From Paucidesulfovibrio longus DSM 6739 (GTDB taxonomy: Bacteria; Desulfobacterota; Desulfovibrionia; Desulfovibrionales; Desulfovibrionaceae), in contig NZ_ATVA01000013.1 of assembly GCF_000420485.1 (NCBI RefSeq), positions 62,001-126,000 of the forward strand: DNA of 64,000 bases. Direction: 5' to 3'. How positions within the stretch are numbered: the first letter of the stretch is position 1; the number at the start of each line of letters is the position of its first letter. Both the position numbers and the translations under genes were made by a program. This document shows positions 26,477 through 35,128 of this stretch, piece by piece. The notes below the pieces were generated by a model. The model was not told the origin of the DNA. It made no database searches and worked only from the letters and a program-made list of their open reading frames with translations.

Positions 26477-26738
26477 CAAGCGGGAGCTCCAACGTTGTGG
26501 ATTGAAATCATTATGATTCGGCAGCGATGTCGAAGAATTTCAGCTTGGTCCTCCGGTTTCTTAATATGTCCCCAGGCGGTCCACAAGTAGTTTGACACGC
26601 CTACAGCCCCAGAAGCCGTGGACGCTATTTCAAAGGCCACGAGCTTCTCGCCTTTCATATTGTGACATCGCTTCCCCGTGTGCTATCAAAAACATACCGT
26701 ATTCCCAACACCCAGCAATAGCCCGGTCTGGAGCAGGG

Positions 26739-27521
26739 ATGTCGAAATTCGCTTTTTTGACGATATTTCTTTGTCTTCACCTCCTGATCTTCGCCGAAAC
26801 GGCGAAGCCAGAAACGCTGCGCATCGCCTACCCTGAATTCAAGCCCTTTTTTTACCGAACCGGCCAAGGGGAGATGGAAGGACTGTTCTATGAAATTATT
26901 TCCGAAGCCCTGGGCAGGATGCACATCGAAACGACCTGGACAGCCTTTCCCTGGTCTAGATGCCAGGCTCTCGTGCAAGGCGGCATGCAGGACGCCATGA
27001 TCACCGTTCCCACGCGGGAGCGGTCCGAATACACCTTGACCCATGCGACGCCGTTCTACCGCAAGTCCATGAACGTCTTCACCTACCAGGGTCACCCCAG
27101 ATTCCAGGAAATCCTCGGCATAAAAAAGCTCCAGGACATCAAGGAGTTCGGATTCTCGGTCATCACCTACACGACCAATGGCTGGAGCAGGGACAATGTC
27201 GCCTCCTTGGGAATCACGGTCGAGGAATCGCCGACATTGCGCAGCGTATGGCTGATGCTCGCGCACCATCGAGGCGACCTGGTCATTGAATGGCCGCTGG
27301 GGGCGTGGCCGGAAATCCAGAACGCCGGATTGGAAAAGGACATCCTGGATACGAAAATCGAACTGACATCCATGCCATTCCACCTGCTCGTCCGGAAGAG
27401 ATGCCCTCTGGCCGTCCTTGTGGAACAGTCGTTCGACGGAATCATAGAACAAATGCGCCGGGACGGCACCATGCGGAAGATTCTTGCGAGATATACGGAC
27501 CGGAACAAGCCTTCGAACTGA
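26739..27521 (+). CDS. Periplasmic solute-binding protein, SBP family 3
   Basis: A 260-residue amino-acid-type binding protein. The signal peptide is about 1-22, then TLRIAYPEFKPFFYRTGQGEMEGLFYEIISEAL, as two shorter blocks typical of family 3 receptors, and AMITVPTRERSEY (about 88). No transporter permease or ATPase is adjacent, so it may be an orphan receptor, a sensor partner, or may share another ABC system. GGAG precedes the ATG. It is the last chromosomal gene before the integrated element. Confidence 0.82.
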   Translation: MSKFAFLTIFLCLHLLIFAETAKPETLRIAYPEFKPFFYRTGQGEMEGLFYEIISEALGRMHIETTWTAFPWSRCQALVQGGMQDAMITVPTRERSEYTLTHATPFYRKSMNVFTYQGHPRFQEILGIKKLQDIKEFGFSVITYTTNGWSRDNVASLGITVEESPTLRSVWLMLAHHRGDLVIEWPLGAWPEIQNAGLEKDILDTKIELTSMPFHLLVRKRCPLAVLVEQSFDGIIEQMRRDGTMRKILARYTDRNKPSN

Positions 27522-27566
27522 ACGGCTGAGAACGCAACGGGAACACGCTGCGGCCAAAAAAGAAAA

Positions 27567-27594
27567 AGCCCTGGATTGCTCCAGGGCTGATTTT
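27567..27594 (+). terminator. Terminator after the binding protein gene
   Basis: AGCCCTGG (27567-27574) pairs with CCAGGGCT (27581-27588) around a 6-nt loop. It is followed by GATTTT and preceded by an A run, so it may act in both directions. Confidence 0.75.
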
Positions 27595-27599
27595 CAATC

Positions 27600-27687
27600 T
27601 GGCGGAGAGGAGAGGATTTGAACCTCCGGTAGAGTTTCCCCTACACACACTTTCCAGGCGTGCTCCTTAAGCCGGACTCGGACACCT
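27600..27687 (-). repeat. Left attachment repeat: tRNA-Ser missing its 5' end
   Basis: Identical over 88 bp to the 3' part of the tRNA-Ser gene at 39648, including the encoded CCA. The first four bases of the gene (GGAG) are replaced, so the acceptor stem reads TTAAAGG instead of GGAGAGG and cannot pair properly with CCTCTCC. It is the partial duplication left by integration, not a working tRNA gene. Confidence 0.92.
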
Positions 27688-27771
27688 TTAAATCTCAAAT
27701 AGTTATGTATGAGAAATCAGGTTCCGACAGATCAAGTTTTCAGTATGTCACAACAGCGACTCTGTGATGTT

Positions 27772-27793
27772 CTGTAGCACGTCTCTGTAGCAA
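27772..27793 (+). repeat. Putative integrase arm-site repeats, left end
   Basis: CTGTAGCA occurs at 27772 and 27785 (13-bp period), separated by CGTCT. The same pair, CTGTAGCAA at 39564 and 39578, lies just inside the other end of the element in the same orientation. This fits direct-repeat arm-type binding sites of a tyrosine integrase. Confidence 0.5.
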
Positions 27794-27867
27794 AAATCAA
27801 TGAAACTCCCCCCAATACTGGCCTCACACATCCTCAAACACAACTTTATTCAGTGCTCTTGAGAGTT

Positions 27868-27902
27868 TGGTCGACAGCCAATTGACCACTTGGTTGACCA
27901 AA
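27868..27902. repeat. TTGACCA iteron cluster near the left end
   Basis: TTTGGTCGAC (27868-27877, inverted), TTGACCA (27884-27890) and TTGACCA (27896-27902) lie within 35 bp; the outer two make a 9/10 inverted repeat. They may bind an excisionase or a regulator. The rest of 27688-28006 holds no gene I can support. Confidence 0.4.
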
Positions 27903-28006
27903 TCTCGGAGTCATTTTGACCTAATGTGAAACAAACGCCTTTTTTATATTCTAACTTTTAGATTAAATAATTGCCAACTAAACCATTGCAAACTCTCCAA
28001 TATTCA

Positions 28007-28195
28007 CTAAACTAAGATGTCATTTGCTTCTAGTTTGATAGTTCTTTTAGCCTTTCTATAGTCTATAACACAAAAATTCTTCCATTCTGTATTCTCAAGA
28101 AACTCAAGAATCATTATTCTGTCTTGTTGTGAAGCCTTTATGCCGAAAATCACTATTTCTAATGTAGAAGGAGCAAACTTACTTCCTTTTATACT
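28007..28195 (-). CDS. Possible small ORF or gene remnant
   Basis: A minus-strand frame open from 28195 to TAG at 28007 encodes 62 codons of plausible protein: FAPSTLEIVIFGIKASQQD, then MILEFLENTEWKNFCVIDY and a basic-acidic tail. There is no ATG with a ribosome site; a GTG at 28153 would give 48 residues. It follows the helicase stop by 37 bp, so it may be a fourth operon gene or a decayed one. Composition is AT-rich like the island. No family recognised. Confidence 0.3.
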   Translation of the reverse strand, partial: SIKGSKFAPSTLEIVIFGIKASQQDRIMILEFLENTEWKNFCVIDYRKAKRTIKLEANDILV

Positions 28196-28231
28196 TCATC
28201 GCTATAGAATAAAACGATGTGTTCTTAAAAA

Positions 28232-30445
28232 CTAACTGGCAGTACAAAACTCAGCAACAGCTATTCTAGCTCCTTCTAGATCTAACAATCCGACACAACA
28301 GGAGACATCTAATAGATAGTCATCTAGCAAATAGTCATATTTTTCACGCCCTTTAACCTCTACCCACTTAGTTAAATCAGACTCTTCTGGCAAAGGCTGA
28401 GATATGATCTGTTCCAATATTTCAAGCAGTTTGTCCGGTGATACATTAGAGACCTGAAACACACACCCCGCTATGCGAGATGACAATCCTGCTCTTAACA
28501 GCAGTAAATGGATTGTGTAGCAGACTTTGTCGCCTTTCCAAATTATAAATGTGGTATTATTCTTTGTTCGAAATAGAATTCTTCCGTTTTGATTTATTTT
28601 TGCGAAATTTGATCTTGCTTTTTCAAGCATTTCTTTTGCTTTAACATCAAGAAATATTGGAATGTTGCTTGATTTTAGGCAACGCACCATCTCACTTCTG
28701 ACTTCATCGTGAACAATTGGCCCTTCTCCTCCATAAAATACAGGAACCTTGCCAGTTGACGAAGGTGACACATGTAGTTGTTTTCTTTGTTGGTCATATG
28801 AATTGACTATCCACCTTCTCCCAGCAAAAACAATCGTAACTCCAGCACATAAATCTTTGTTGGGACAAAGTGTTCCTAATACCTTACCCCCAGCCACGAC
28901 AGTTAGCTCTTCAGGGGACATGAAAGCCGCATAAAATCCATAATGTTCAACAATCTTTTCGCCTCTCAGTCCAAGTAGCAAAGTACCATCTTTACTCTGA
29001 TGAAGAACATCCTTTTCCCCTAGACGGGTTAATATGTGCTTGAATATTTTAATAGTAATTGAAGAAAACGGACCAGTTTCACATAGAAGGTTCCATAGAA
29101 AAACAGGTCTTGCTCCATTATATTGCGTAATTACCGACAATAGCTGCTGAACAAATGTCGAAAGATGCAACCTGTCAGGATATGGCGGTTCAACCCATCC
29201 TCTCACCAGCAAGTGGATCATAGCAATTGCTTGTATCATTCCTAAAAAAAGAATCTCATCCAATGAACGTTTGCTTTCGTTCACATGTTCAAATTCGGTT
29301 ATGTAGTTTCTAAGTATTGCAGGAGCCCCTTCAGTTCTACCGGACCGTCCAATTCTTTGACAAAGACTTGATACAGAAGGTGGAGGACCAATTTGAGCAA
29401 CGCTTTTTACAGAACCAATATCTATTCCTAATTCTAGTGAACTAGTACAAACGACCGATGTGGGGAGACTCTGTTTTTTAATCCGGCTTTCTATGTCCTC
29501 TCGAAATGATTTCGACAAATTTCCATGATGAGGGAAAAACTCGTTAGGCATTTTCAACTCGTCACATAGTGCACGAAGATCATCCGTGAGCCCCTCCACT
29601 CCCATTCTAGAATTTGAAAAAATGAGATTATTGCTACCTCGGAGGTGATTAAATAGATGTTTCGCTAATGCTTTATCCTTTTTGGATTCCAGTATATTAT
29701 TACTTTTATCGTCAGAAATTTCTCTGTGATAACCTCGTAGCTGGACACGTAACTCTCTTCCGCCAGTCTTTGCTTGCAAAGTATCACACGGCATAGTCTT
29801 ATCATGCCGTAGAAAATCGGAAGCCATCAACATATCTCCAAGAGTTGCACTCAAACCAATTCTTGGGATCTTCTTTCCAACAACGTACTCTACACGATGC
29901 ATAAGGCTTTGAAGCTGCCTCCCCCGTTCTGCGCCGATAAATACATGTAACTCATCGACAATTATTCTATTCAGAGATCGAAACGCTCGCATGGTTTGAT
30001 CAGGTCGCGTAACAAAAAGAGCTTCTAAAGACTCGGGTGTGATCAACAACACACTTCCAGAAGACGCCAGAGCTTTATTTTTTTTTGATGCAGTTACATC
30101 ACCATGCCATGCAAAAACAGGAATGCCGGTTGCTTGAGTTAGACTCTCTAGTCTTTGATATTGATCATTGATCAATGCTTTTAACGGTATAATCCCAAGA
30201 ACAGCGACCCCTTCCGAATTGGTTCTAAGCACATCACTTAAGACTGGAAGAAAAGCAGCTTCAGTCTTTCCGCCGGCAGTTGCGGCGGAAATAATTACAT
30301 CCCGATCATTTGCTAAAATGGAATGAATAGCTTCTTCTTGAATATCTCTGAGATTTGTCCAACGTTGCTTCCATATCCACCTTTGAAGAGTTGGGTGCAG
30401 AAGATAAAACGCCTTAGATTCTGAATGTTGCGAGTTCGTCATCAT
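28232..30445 (-). CDS. Lhr/BrxHI-like superfamily 2 DEAD/DEAH helicase
   Basis: A 737-residue ATP-dependent helicase. Motif I is ATAGGKTEA (about 55), motif II VDELH (about 157), motif III SAT (about 190), and the second RecA domain has SSLELGIDIG and motif VI QRIGRSGR (about 365). The long C-terminal part resembles Lhr-type extensions. Length and organisation suit the Lhr-like helicases paired with a BrxD-type ATPase in BREX type 2 (BrxHI) and in TerB-associated operons. It overlaps the ATPase gene by 32 bp, so the two are coupled. Expected to unwind or remodel DNA or RNA:DNA; target unknown. Confidence 0.85.
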   Translation of the reverse strand: MMTNSQHSESKAFYLLHPTLQRWIWKQRWTNLRDIQEEAIHSILANDRDVIISAATAGGKTEAAFLPVLSDVLRTNSEGVAVLGIIPLKALINDQYQRLESLTQATGIPVFAWHGDVTASKKNKALASSGSVLLITPESLEALFVTRPDQTMRAFRSLNRIIVDELHVFIGAERGRQLQSLMHRVEYVVGKKIPRIGLSATLGDMLMASDFLRHDKTMPCDTLQAKTGGRELRVQLRGYHREISDDKSNNILESKKDKALAKHLFNHLRGSNNLIFSNSRMGVEGLTDDLRALCDELKMPNEFFPHHGNLSKSFREDIESRIKKQSLPTSVVCTSSLELGIDIGSVKSVAQIGPPPSVSSLCQRIGRSGRTEGAPAILRNYITEFEHVNESKRSLDEILFLGMIQAIAMIHLLVRGWVEPPYPDRLHLSTFVQQLLSVITQYNGARPVFLWNLLCETGPFSSITIKIFKHILTRLGEKDVLHQSKDGTLLLGLRGEKIVEHYGFYAAFMSPEELTVVAGGKVLGTLCPNKDLCAGVTIVFAGRRWIVNSYDQQRKQLHVSPSSTGKVPVFYGGEGPIVHDEVRSEMVRCLKSSNIPIFLDVKAKEMLEKARSNFAKINQNGRILFRTKNNTTFIIWKGDKVCYTIHLLLLRAGLSSRIAGCVFQVSNVSPDKLLEILEQIISQPLPEESDLTKWVEVKGREKYDYLLDDYLLDVSCCVGLLDLEGARIAVAEFCTAS

Positions 30446-31721
30446 TGGATGTCACCAATTCCATATCAGAGTCAGCATAATCTTGTTCAACACTCACCGA
30501 ATGTAATAATTCTGTCCAAGAGGCATTCGGATTTTGCTCTAAAATAGCTAGTAGATCGAGAAATGCTTTAATCGTATTGCGCGGAGTCTCAAAATAAGCC
30601 TGACCAATATTCTGATGACAGTGCTCAAGAAATTTAGTTAACGCTTCGTCAGGTAGCGCATATTTTTCTTGTAATCCGCTTGCGAAAACATGTCTTAATC
30701 GCTCCAGTAGAAGGTACATATCTTCTGGAGTAAGCTTAGCTAGGTTTATGACTGGACCGCTCATATCTACATATTCGCCAGAAGCAAACGAGTTGATCGC
30801 TAAGCGAGATTGAAGAGCTTCGTAGCTAAAAAGTCCACGCCTGGCATCGAACAAGAAGTCGGGGGTTCCTCCCATGAGAAAAAACAGTCCTTCACAATTC
30901 CCTTGAAGAGCATCGTTTAAAATACGCAACAACTGCTCGTAGTTATTTTTCCGGCTGACAGAGTGGTTAATTTTGTAAATATTCACCATCTCATCCACAC
31001 ATACAAGCAAGCCATCATATCCAGCGAGTCGGACAAATCGCGACAATATCTTGAGGTAATCATACATTGAGGAGTCATTGATAAATGTTCTAACACCAAG
31101 TGCCGATATTGCTTCTGTTTTTGTAGTAAATTCTCCCCTTAACCAGCGGATAGCATCGTCCTTTAGTTGTTCGTTTCCTGAATCATGCCCCTTCCAATAC
31201 GCGTTAATCACATCGGCAAAATCATATCCTCCCACTAACTCTGTTAGCCCATGAAGACGAGTGTGAATAATCTGACTTGCTTCTACTCCATCTCTTCTAG
31301 ATTCTTGTAAGGCGACTGAAATAAATTTTTCAACTACAGAAGCTAAAGCACCACCTTCAGGTTTCGCTCTGGTTGCAAGATTTCTTACTAATTCTTTGTA
31401 CAACGCTTGACCTTGCCCTTTAGTTGAATGCAATCGCCGCTCTGGTGTCATATCAGCATGAACAGTAACTAGTCTTTTTTCCAAAGCGACTGTGCGGACA
31501 AGGTTCATAAAAAATGTTTTCCCCGAACCATACTCGCCAATCACAAGGCGAAACGATGAACCACCATCAGCCACAGTTTCAATATCATTGAGTATGTTTT
31601 TAACTTCGAGTGCACGTCCAACTTGAATATGTTGCAAACCGATGCGGGGTACAACACCAGACCGCAATGATGTTATAATTGCATTGCGTTCTTTAGCTCG
31701 TATTTTTATCTGCTGGCTCAT
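30414..31721 (-). CDS. BrxD-like P-loop ATPase (DUF2791 family)
   Basis: A 435-residue ATPase. Walker A is GEYGSGKTF (62-69), preceded by HIQVGRALEVKNIL. Walker B is LLVCVDEM (about 238), followed by NYEQLLRILNDALQG and FLMGGTPDFL, features of the DUF2791 family that includes BREX BrxD. BrxD-type proteins work with Lhr-like helicases. The start overlaps the stop of the TerB-N gene (ATGA-type, 4 bp) and the 3' end runs into the helicase gene. The same three-part order suggests one complex. AT-rich composition marks it as island cargo. Confidence 0.85.
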   Translation of the reverse strand: MSQQIKIRAKERNAIITSLRSGVVPRIGLQHIQVGRALEVKNILNDIETVADGGSSFRLVIGEYGSGKTFFMNLVRTVALEKRLVTVHADMTPERRLHSTKGQGQALYKELVRNLATRAKPEGGALASVVEKFISVALQESRRDGVEASQIIHTRLHGLTELVGGYDFADVINAYWKGHDSGNEQLKDDAIRWLRGEFTTKTEAISALGVRTFINDSSMYDYLKILSRFVRLAGYDGLLVCVDEMVNIYKINHSVSRKNNYEQLLRILNDALQGNCEGLFFLMGGTPDFLFDARRGLFSYEALQSRLAINSFASGEYVDMSGPVINLAKLTPEDMYLLLERLRHVFASGLQEKYALPDEALTKFLEHCHQNIGQAYFETPRNTIKAFLDLLAILEQNPNASWTELLHSVSVEQDYADSDMELVTSNDDELATFRI

Positions 31722-34048
31722 GACAACATCCTTTCGATAACGTCTCTATTTATTATGACATCTTCTTCGTCAATAAGTACTTCATCGTCAAAATATCCCA
31801 ACGCGGCATCATTTATTGTTTCTAATGCTCCTGAAGGCATTAGCCCATATTCACCCGCAATATTTTCAAAGGTAAAATAATCCCAAGTATCTCGTTCGCT
31901 GAGTCGTCGCAGAAGATTCATATGGAGACTATCAAGGCCAAGCAAATTAGGTTCCTCCAGGTATGGCTCTGGTTTAAATTCTTCAGCAACAAAAACTTCG
32001 TCAAGCAATCTTACAACTTCAAGAGTTTGTTTCTGCCTAGCTTGTAACCGCTCCGCATCCAATTCCACACCGACATGATCGCCTTTAATCGGCACGCTAG
32101 GAATGGAGTAATTATGATCTTCGCTTGTAGCCTCTTTAACAACAACAGGCTGACCTTCATTCATGGTGAGCAGGCGGTGCAAACTATTTTGAATACCTGC
32201 TGAGTTCAGTCCTAACGTTTTGTAAGCTTTTTCCAACATGTTAATTTCGTCTGAATGTATAATTCCATCTCCACCTATAATGCCTAATAAAAAGCTGAGG
32301 ATTTTTTTCCGTTCGGATTCATCAAGTTTATTAACCAAGGGCTTCAACCCCGTCAGGCTTGGTGAAAATTCAAAGACCCACTCAAAATATGCAGTCGTTC
32401 TTTTTTCTTCGGTAGAATTCAAACTCAAAAACAACTTGAGCTGATTGAGCACATATTTCTTCCCATGATGATTTTTACCATTTGCCAATGCGACTAGTGC
32501 TGACAAATGTGCAACAACTAATATGAGTTCAAAATTCATATTGGAGAGGGCTTCGTGAGCATTTGAGTTGTTAAAAATACAAATCCCTTTTCCTATTGTT
32601 TTGAGTGGACGCATATATCTGACATCAGGTTCCATCCCATATCCAATCCTATCTAAAACAACTGCAAGCAGCTGTGAATCTGTATGGCTCATCCGTCTGT
32701 CGGTTGGCATCCACAAATCCGTAATAGTGTCAACAGAGATATTTGCTATCTCTGCACCATCTTCAAAAGAGATTTCACAAATATGGCGTAGCTGATTCAA
32801 ATCATTAGGCTCAAATTCGCATACAATCTCGTGAGGTAAGAGAGCATAACTCATAAGTGTATGCTCTGATAATTTTACTTTACTCTTAAAACGACTAAGG
32901 CTGTCTAGCTGCTCTAAACATGAATCAATTATGAGTCTTAATTCTGTATATGTGTCCAGAAAGTTACTTGCATCAGATACCTGAACAACAGAATTTCCGA
33001 TTGATGGATTCACTGGATAGTATAAAACAACCTCACGTTTTTCGTATTGAGAGACAACAAGTCCCTCACCAAATTTGTCTAGGTATCTCTTCTTAAACAA
33101 TAAAGCCAATTCTGAAGGGCATTGCTTTGCTGGTTTACGAATCCTATTTTTTAAATATCGGAATGACCATTCAAGGGCTAATTCCCACGGCAGTGGTTTT
33201 TTATCCTCAACCATTCGACCTAAAGCCATTACAAATGTGACAGGAAAGACTTCTTTTCCAAGATGATTATAGTTAATTACTGTAGTGTGCATCCAATCAT
33301 TTATCTCTAGCTTTATATACTGCAAAAACTTCTTAGCTCGATTGCAAAATGAATCATATTCTGGGATATACGTGTTGTATTGACAGTCAGACATCAGTCG
33401 CTTAACTTCATTAGCAATGCTCTCCAACTCATTTTTTTTTGGTTTTTCGCCAAGTACTCTTCGCTCTAGACCTGAAAAGAACATGTTGATGTAGCCAACC
33501 CTGACCTCATCAATTGGACGCCCATCTGCAAGCCAGTTAATATAAGCTCCACGGGCTTTTGGAGAGATGTTGCTATATGAACGCCATGAATGTAGATTGT
33601 ATTCTTTAAAATACGCACCAGATGGATCTCTCTTAAGCCTAAGGTCGATTAACTCTGCTGAATTTTCATCCTTTCCCTTTGTCGACAAAAGGCCTTTGAC
33701 ATAAATCATTCCAGATTTGATATTTCTGTCGCCAACAACAATATCTCTACCAGGTAGTATCCAACAATCTTCAGTAGAATCCTCAAAATTTGAGCAACAA
33801 TCTATCTTAAAATCCGTCAATTCTTGTGAAAAAGCTACATTACTTACTTTATCACTTTCTAGAACGTCACTATTTATTTTTTTATCTGAATATAAATCTG
33901 ATTCTTGATTTTTAGTAGGTGAGTCTATTGCTGCACTTTCTTGATCAAACAATGTTGTCTTGTTTTGATTTGCTAAATATTTCCGTTTTATTGCAAATCC
34001 AACAGCACATAGAATAAGGACTGCAACAACAACTACGATCTCAATCAT
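31718..34048 (-). CDS. TerB-N / TerB / TerB-C domain membrane protein
   Basis: A 776-residue protein. One N-terminal membrane helix (IEIVVVVAVLILCAVGFAI, 2-20) and a polar linker precede a TerB-N domain (about 120-330), recognised from KARGAYINWLADGR and YINMFFSGLERRVL. A TerB-like helical domain (about 590-660) holds GGDGIIHSDEINMLEKAY, the acidic metal-binding style of TerB. A C-terminal TerB-C-type segment has WDYFTFENIAGEYGLMPSGA. These domains were linked by comparative genomics to Ter stress and DNA-processing systems with ATPases and helicases; here it would anchor the ATPase-helicase pair at the membrane. Its start overlaps the small upstream ORF by 8 bp. Confidence 0.8.
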   Translation of the reverse strand: MIEIVVVVAVLILCAVGFAIKRKYLANQNKTTLFDQESAAIDSPTKNQESDLYSDKKINSDVLESDKVSNVAFSQELTDFKIDCCSNFEDSTEDCWILPGRDIVVGDRNIKSGMIYVKGLLSTKGKDENSAELIDLRLKRDPSGAYFKEYNLHSWRSYSNISPKARGAYINWLADGRPIDEVRVGYINMFFSGLERRVLGEKPKKNELESIANEVKRLMSDCQYNTYIPEYDSFCNRAKKFLQYIKLEINDWMHTTVINYNHLGKEVFPVTFVMALGRMVEDKKPLPWELALEWSFRYLKNRIRKPAKQCPSELALLFKKRYLDKFGEGLVVSQYEKREVVLYYPVNPSIGNSVVQVSDASNFLDTYTELRLIIDSCLEQLDSLSRFKSKVKLSEHTLMSYALLPHEIVCEFEPNDLNQLRHICEISFEDGAEIANISVDTITDLWMPTDRRMSHTDSQLLAVVLDRIGYGMEPDVRYMRPLKTIGKGICIFNNSNAHEALSNMNFELILVVAHLSALVALANGKNHHGKKYVLNQLKLFLSLNSTEEKRTTAYFEWVFEFSPSLTGLKPLVNKLDESERKKILSFLLGIIGGDGIIHSDEINMLEKAYKTLGLNSAGIQNSLHRLLTMNEGQPVVVKEATSEDHNYSIPSVPIKGDHVGVELDAERLQARQKQTLEVVRLLDEVFVAEEFKPEPYLEEPNLLGLDSLHMNLLRRLSERDTWDYFTFENIAGEYGLMPSGALETINDAALGYFDDEVLIDEEDVIINRDVIERMLS

Positions 34049-34235
34049 TACCTAATTCCCATCTGAATTTAAATTTCGGCACAAGCAGTTTGTTATACAC
34101 TTCAGACATCTTCTGCTCCAAAACAGCTAGCTCGGCCTGAAAAGCATCTCGATCTTTTTTCTTGATTTTATCAAATTCCACCCGCTTCAGCTTCTCTTGA
34201 TGAGTCGATGCACTCTTGATGAAACGGAGATTCAT
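34041..34235 (-). CDS. Small coiled-coil-like protein upstream of the TerB-N gene
   Basis: 64 residues, highly charged: EKLKRVEFDKIKKKD then AFQAELAVLEQKMSEVYNKLL, a likely coiled coil. Its stop overlaps the TerB-N gene start (AATGATTGA), which is the best argument for translation. There is no clear ribosome site for its own ATG, only AGGGATT 11-12 bp upstream. It may be a small subunit of the same system. Family not recognised. Confidence 0.42.
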   Translation of the reverse strand: MNLRFIKSASTHQEKLKRVEFDKIKKKDRDAFQAELAVLEQKMSEVYNKLLVPKFKFRWELGND

Positions 34236-34383
34236 TTTGAGGTCGAATCCCTGTTTCTGGACACACTATTGGCAAACTTTTTTTCTTCCTGAAAGCAGCT
34301 TGGGTAAATCCACTGCCTTTCAGAATCTCCCACTTTTTATTTTTGGCATTTGCCCCTCTCTGCTTTACGACTTCCACCAGCAC
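34171..34383 (-). CDS. Possible small basic ORF, uncertain
   Basis: A 70-codon frame from GTG at 34383: VEVVKQRGANAKNKKWEIL, then GFTQAAFRKKKSLPIVC. It reads like a small basic DNA-binding protein in its first 40 residues, but it has no ribosome site, and its 3' third overlaps the coiled-coil ORF in another frame. It might be the start of a gene broken by rearrangement. Confidence 0.22.
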   Translation of the reverse strand: MLVEVVKQRGANAKNKKWEILKGSGFTQAAFRKKKSLPIVCPETGIRPQNESPFHQECIDSSREAEAGGI

Positions 34384-34473
34384 GGGATTAGGACTGGCAA
34401 TTCACCCGTGACCACATCTTAAAGCCGATGATACCCTTCAGATTTCAACCAATTTAACCCTGGAGGAGTATTC

Positions 34474-34685
34474 ATGAATTACGACGACTTTGAACTAGGG
34501 TACGCATATACCAGAACACAGACAATAGGCACAATGGTGCTTTGATTCCTACCTATGAAAAAGAAAATGTACTGAAGACACCTAAAGGTAGCCTCAGTCC
34601 TTCGGACCAATTGGTAGCAAATTATCGGTACGCTCAGTGTTTCACAATTATTAAACCTTCAAAAAATCTATGCCCAAGTCCCTGA
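34474..34685 (+). pseudogene. Short ORF with strong ribosome site, probably frameshifted
   Basis: GGAGGAG (34462-34468) sits well before ATG 34474, which opens MNYDDFELGYAYTRTQ and stops after 23 codons at 34545. A second frame across the same place continues with protein-like sequence (NTDNRHNGALIPTYEKE, then TPKGSLSPSDQLVANYRYAQ) to TGA at 34683. The two halves look like one small gene broken by an indel near 34520. Function unknown. The remainder of 34686-35055 holds nothing I can support. Confidence 0.35.
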
Positions 34686-34782
34686 ACGAATAGAACATAC
34701 CGAGTACTCAAAGATTCAAACGAGGGGGGGGGCATGGTGGACCTCGGTTCTCTGTTTTTCTCATTTCAATCAATTTAGAAGA

Positions 34783-34802
34783 TTATTCAAAAAGTGCCAT
34801 AT
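34783..34802 (+). repeat. 20-bp direct repeat, copy 1
   Basis: TTATTCAAAAAGTGCCATAT matches 35820-35839 at 18 of 20 bases. The two copies bracket the serine recombinase gene at a distance of about 1 kb. Confidence 0.5.
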
Positions 34803-35055
34803 ATTCAATCTCTCGTATTAATTTAAGGCGTTTTAGGTCTGTTCTGGTAGGTGAATACCATTTTAGCTCTAGGATGCGTCTACGCTCTGAGTTTATCGCT
34901 ACAACGGGGCTTTTAAGGCACGTTTGGATTGCTTCTCTACCCTCTTCTTTCCCTTTCGTTTAGTTTGTCTCATTAGGGTGTACTCAAATGATACACGATC
35001 AGACTCCCTGAAAAGCAAGGGTACTCGTGTAACATTAAGGTTGATTTTTATTTTG

Positions 35056-35084
35056 TTGACACAATTCTCATTTGGGTCTAAATC
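35056..35084 (+). promoter_or_regulatory. Sigma-70 promoter of the serine recombinase
   Basis: Perfect TTGACA (35056-35061), 17-bp spacer, TAAATC (35079-35084), 45 bp before the start codon. Confidence 0.65.
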
Positions 35085-35128
35085 TATTTGTAACACATTG
35101 AAGCAACCAACCCCCGGAGATCGTCAGC

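Noticed and set aside
28232-34048. A complete BREX locus
   Set aside because: Only the BrxD-like and BrxHI-like parts are present; no methyltransferase, PglZ phosphatase or PglW/PglY-type gene is found in the element.
34250-34300. Possible programmed frameshift at an A7 run joining the two small ORFs before the TerB-N gene
   Set aside because: A slip in one direction meets a stop (TAG) within a few codons and in the other direction soon afterwards, so no fused product is possible without further changes.
34899-35096. 65-codon minus-strand ORF opposite the recombinase leader
   Set aside because: It would start with GTG without a ribosome site and overlaps the recombinase promoter; no recognisable domain.
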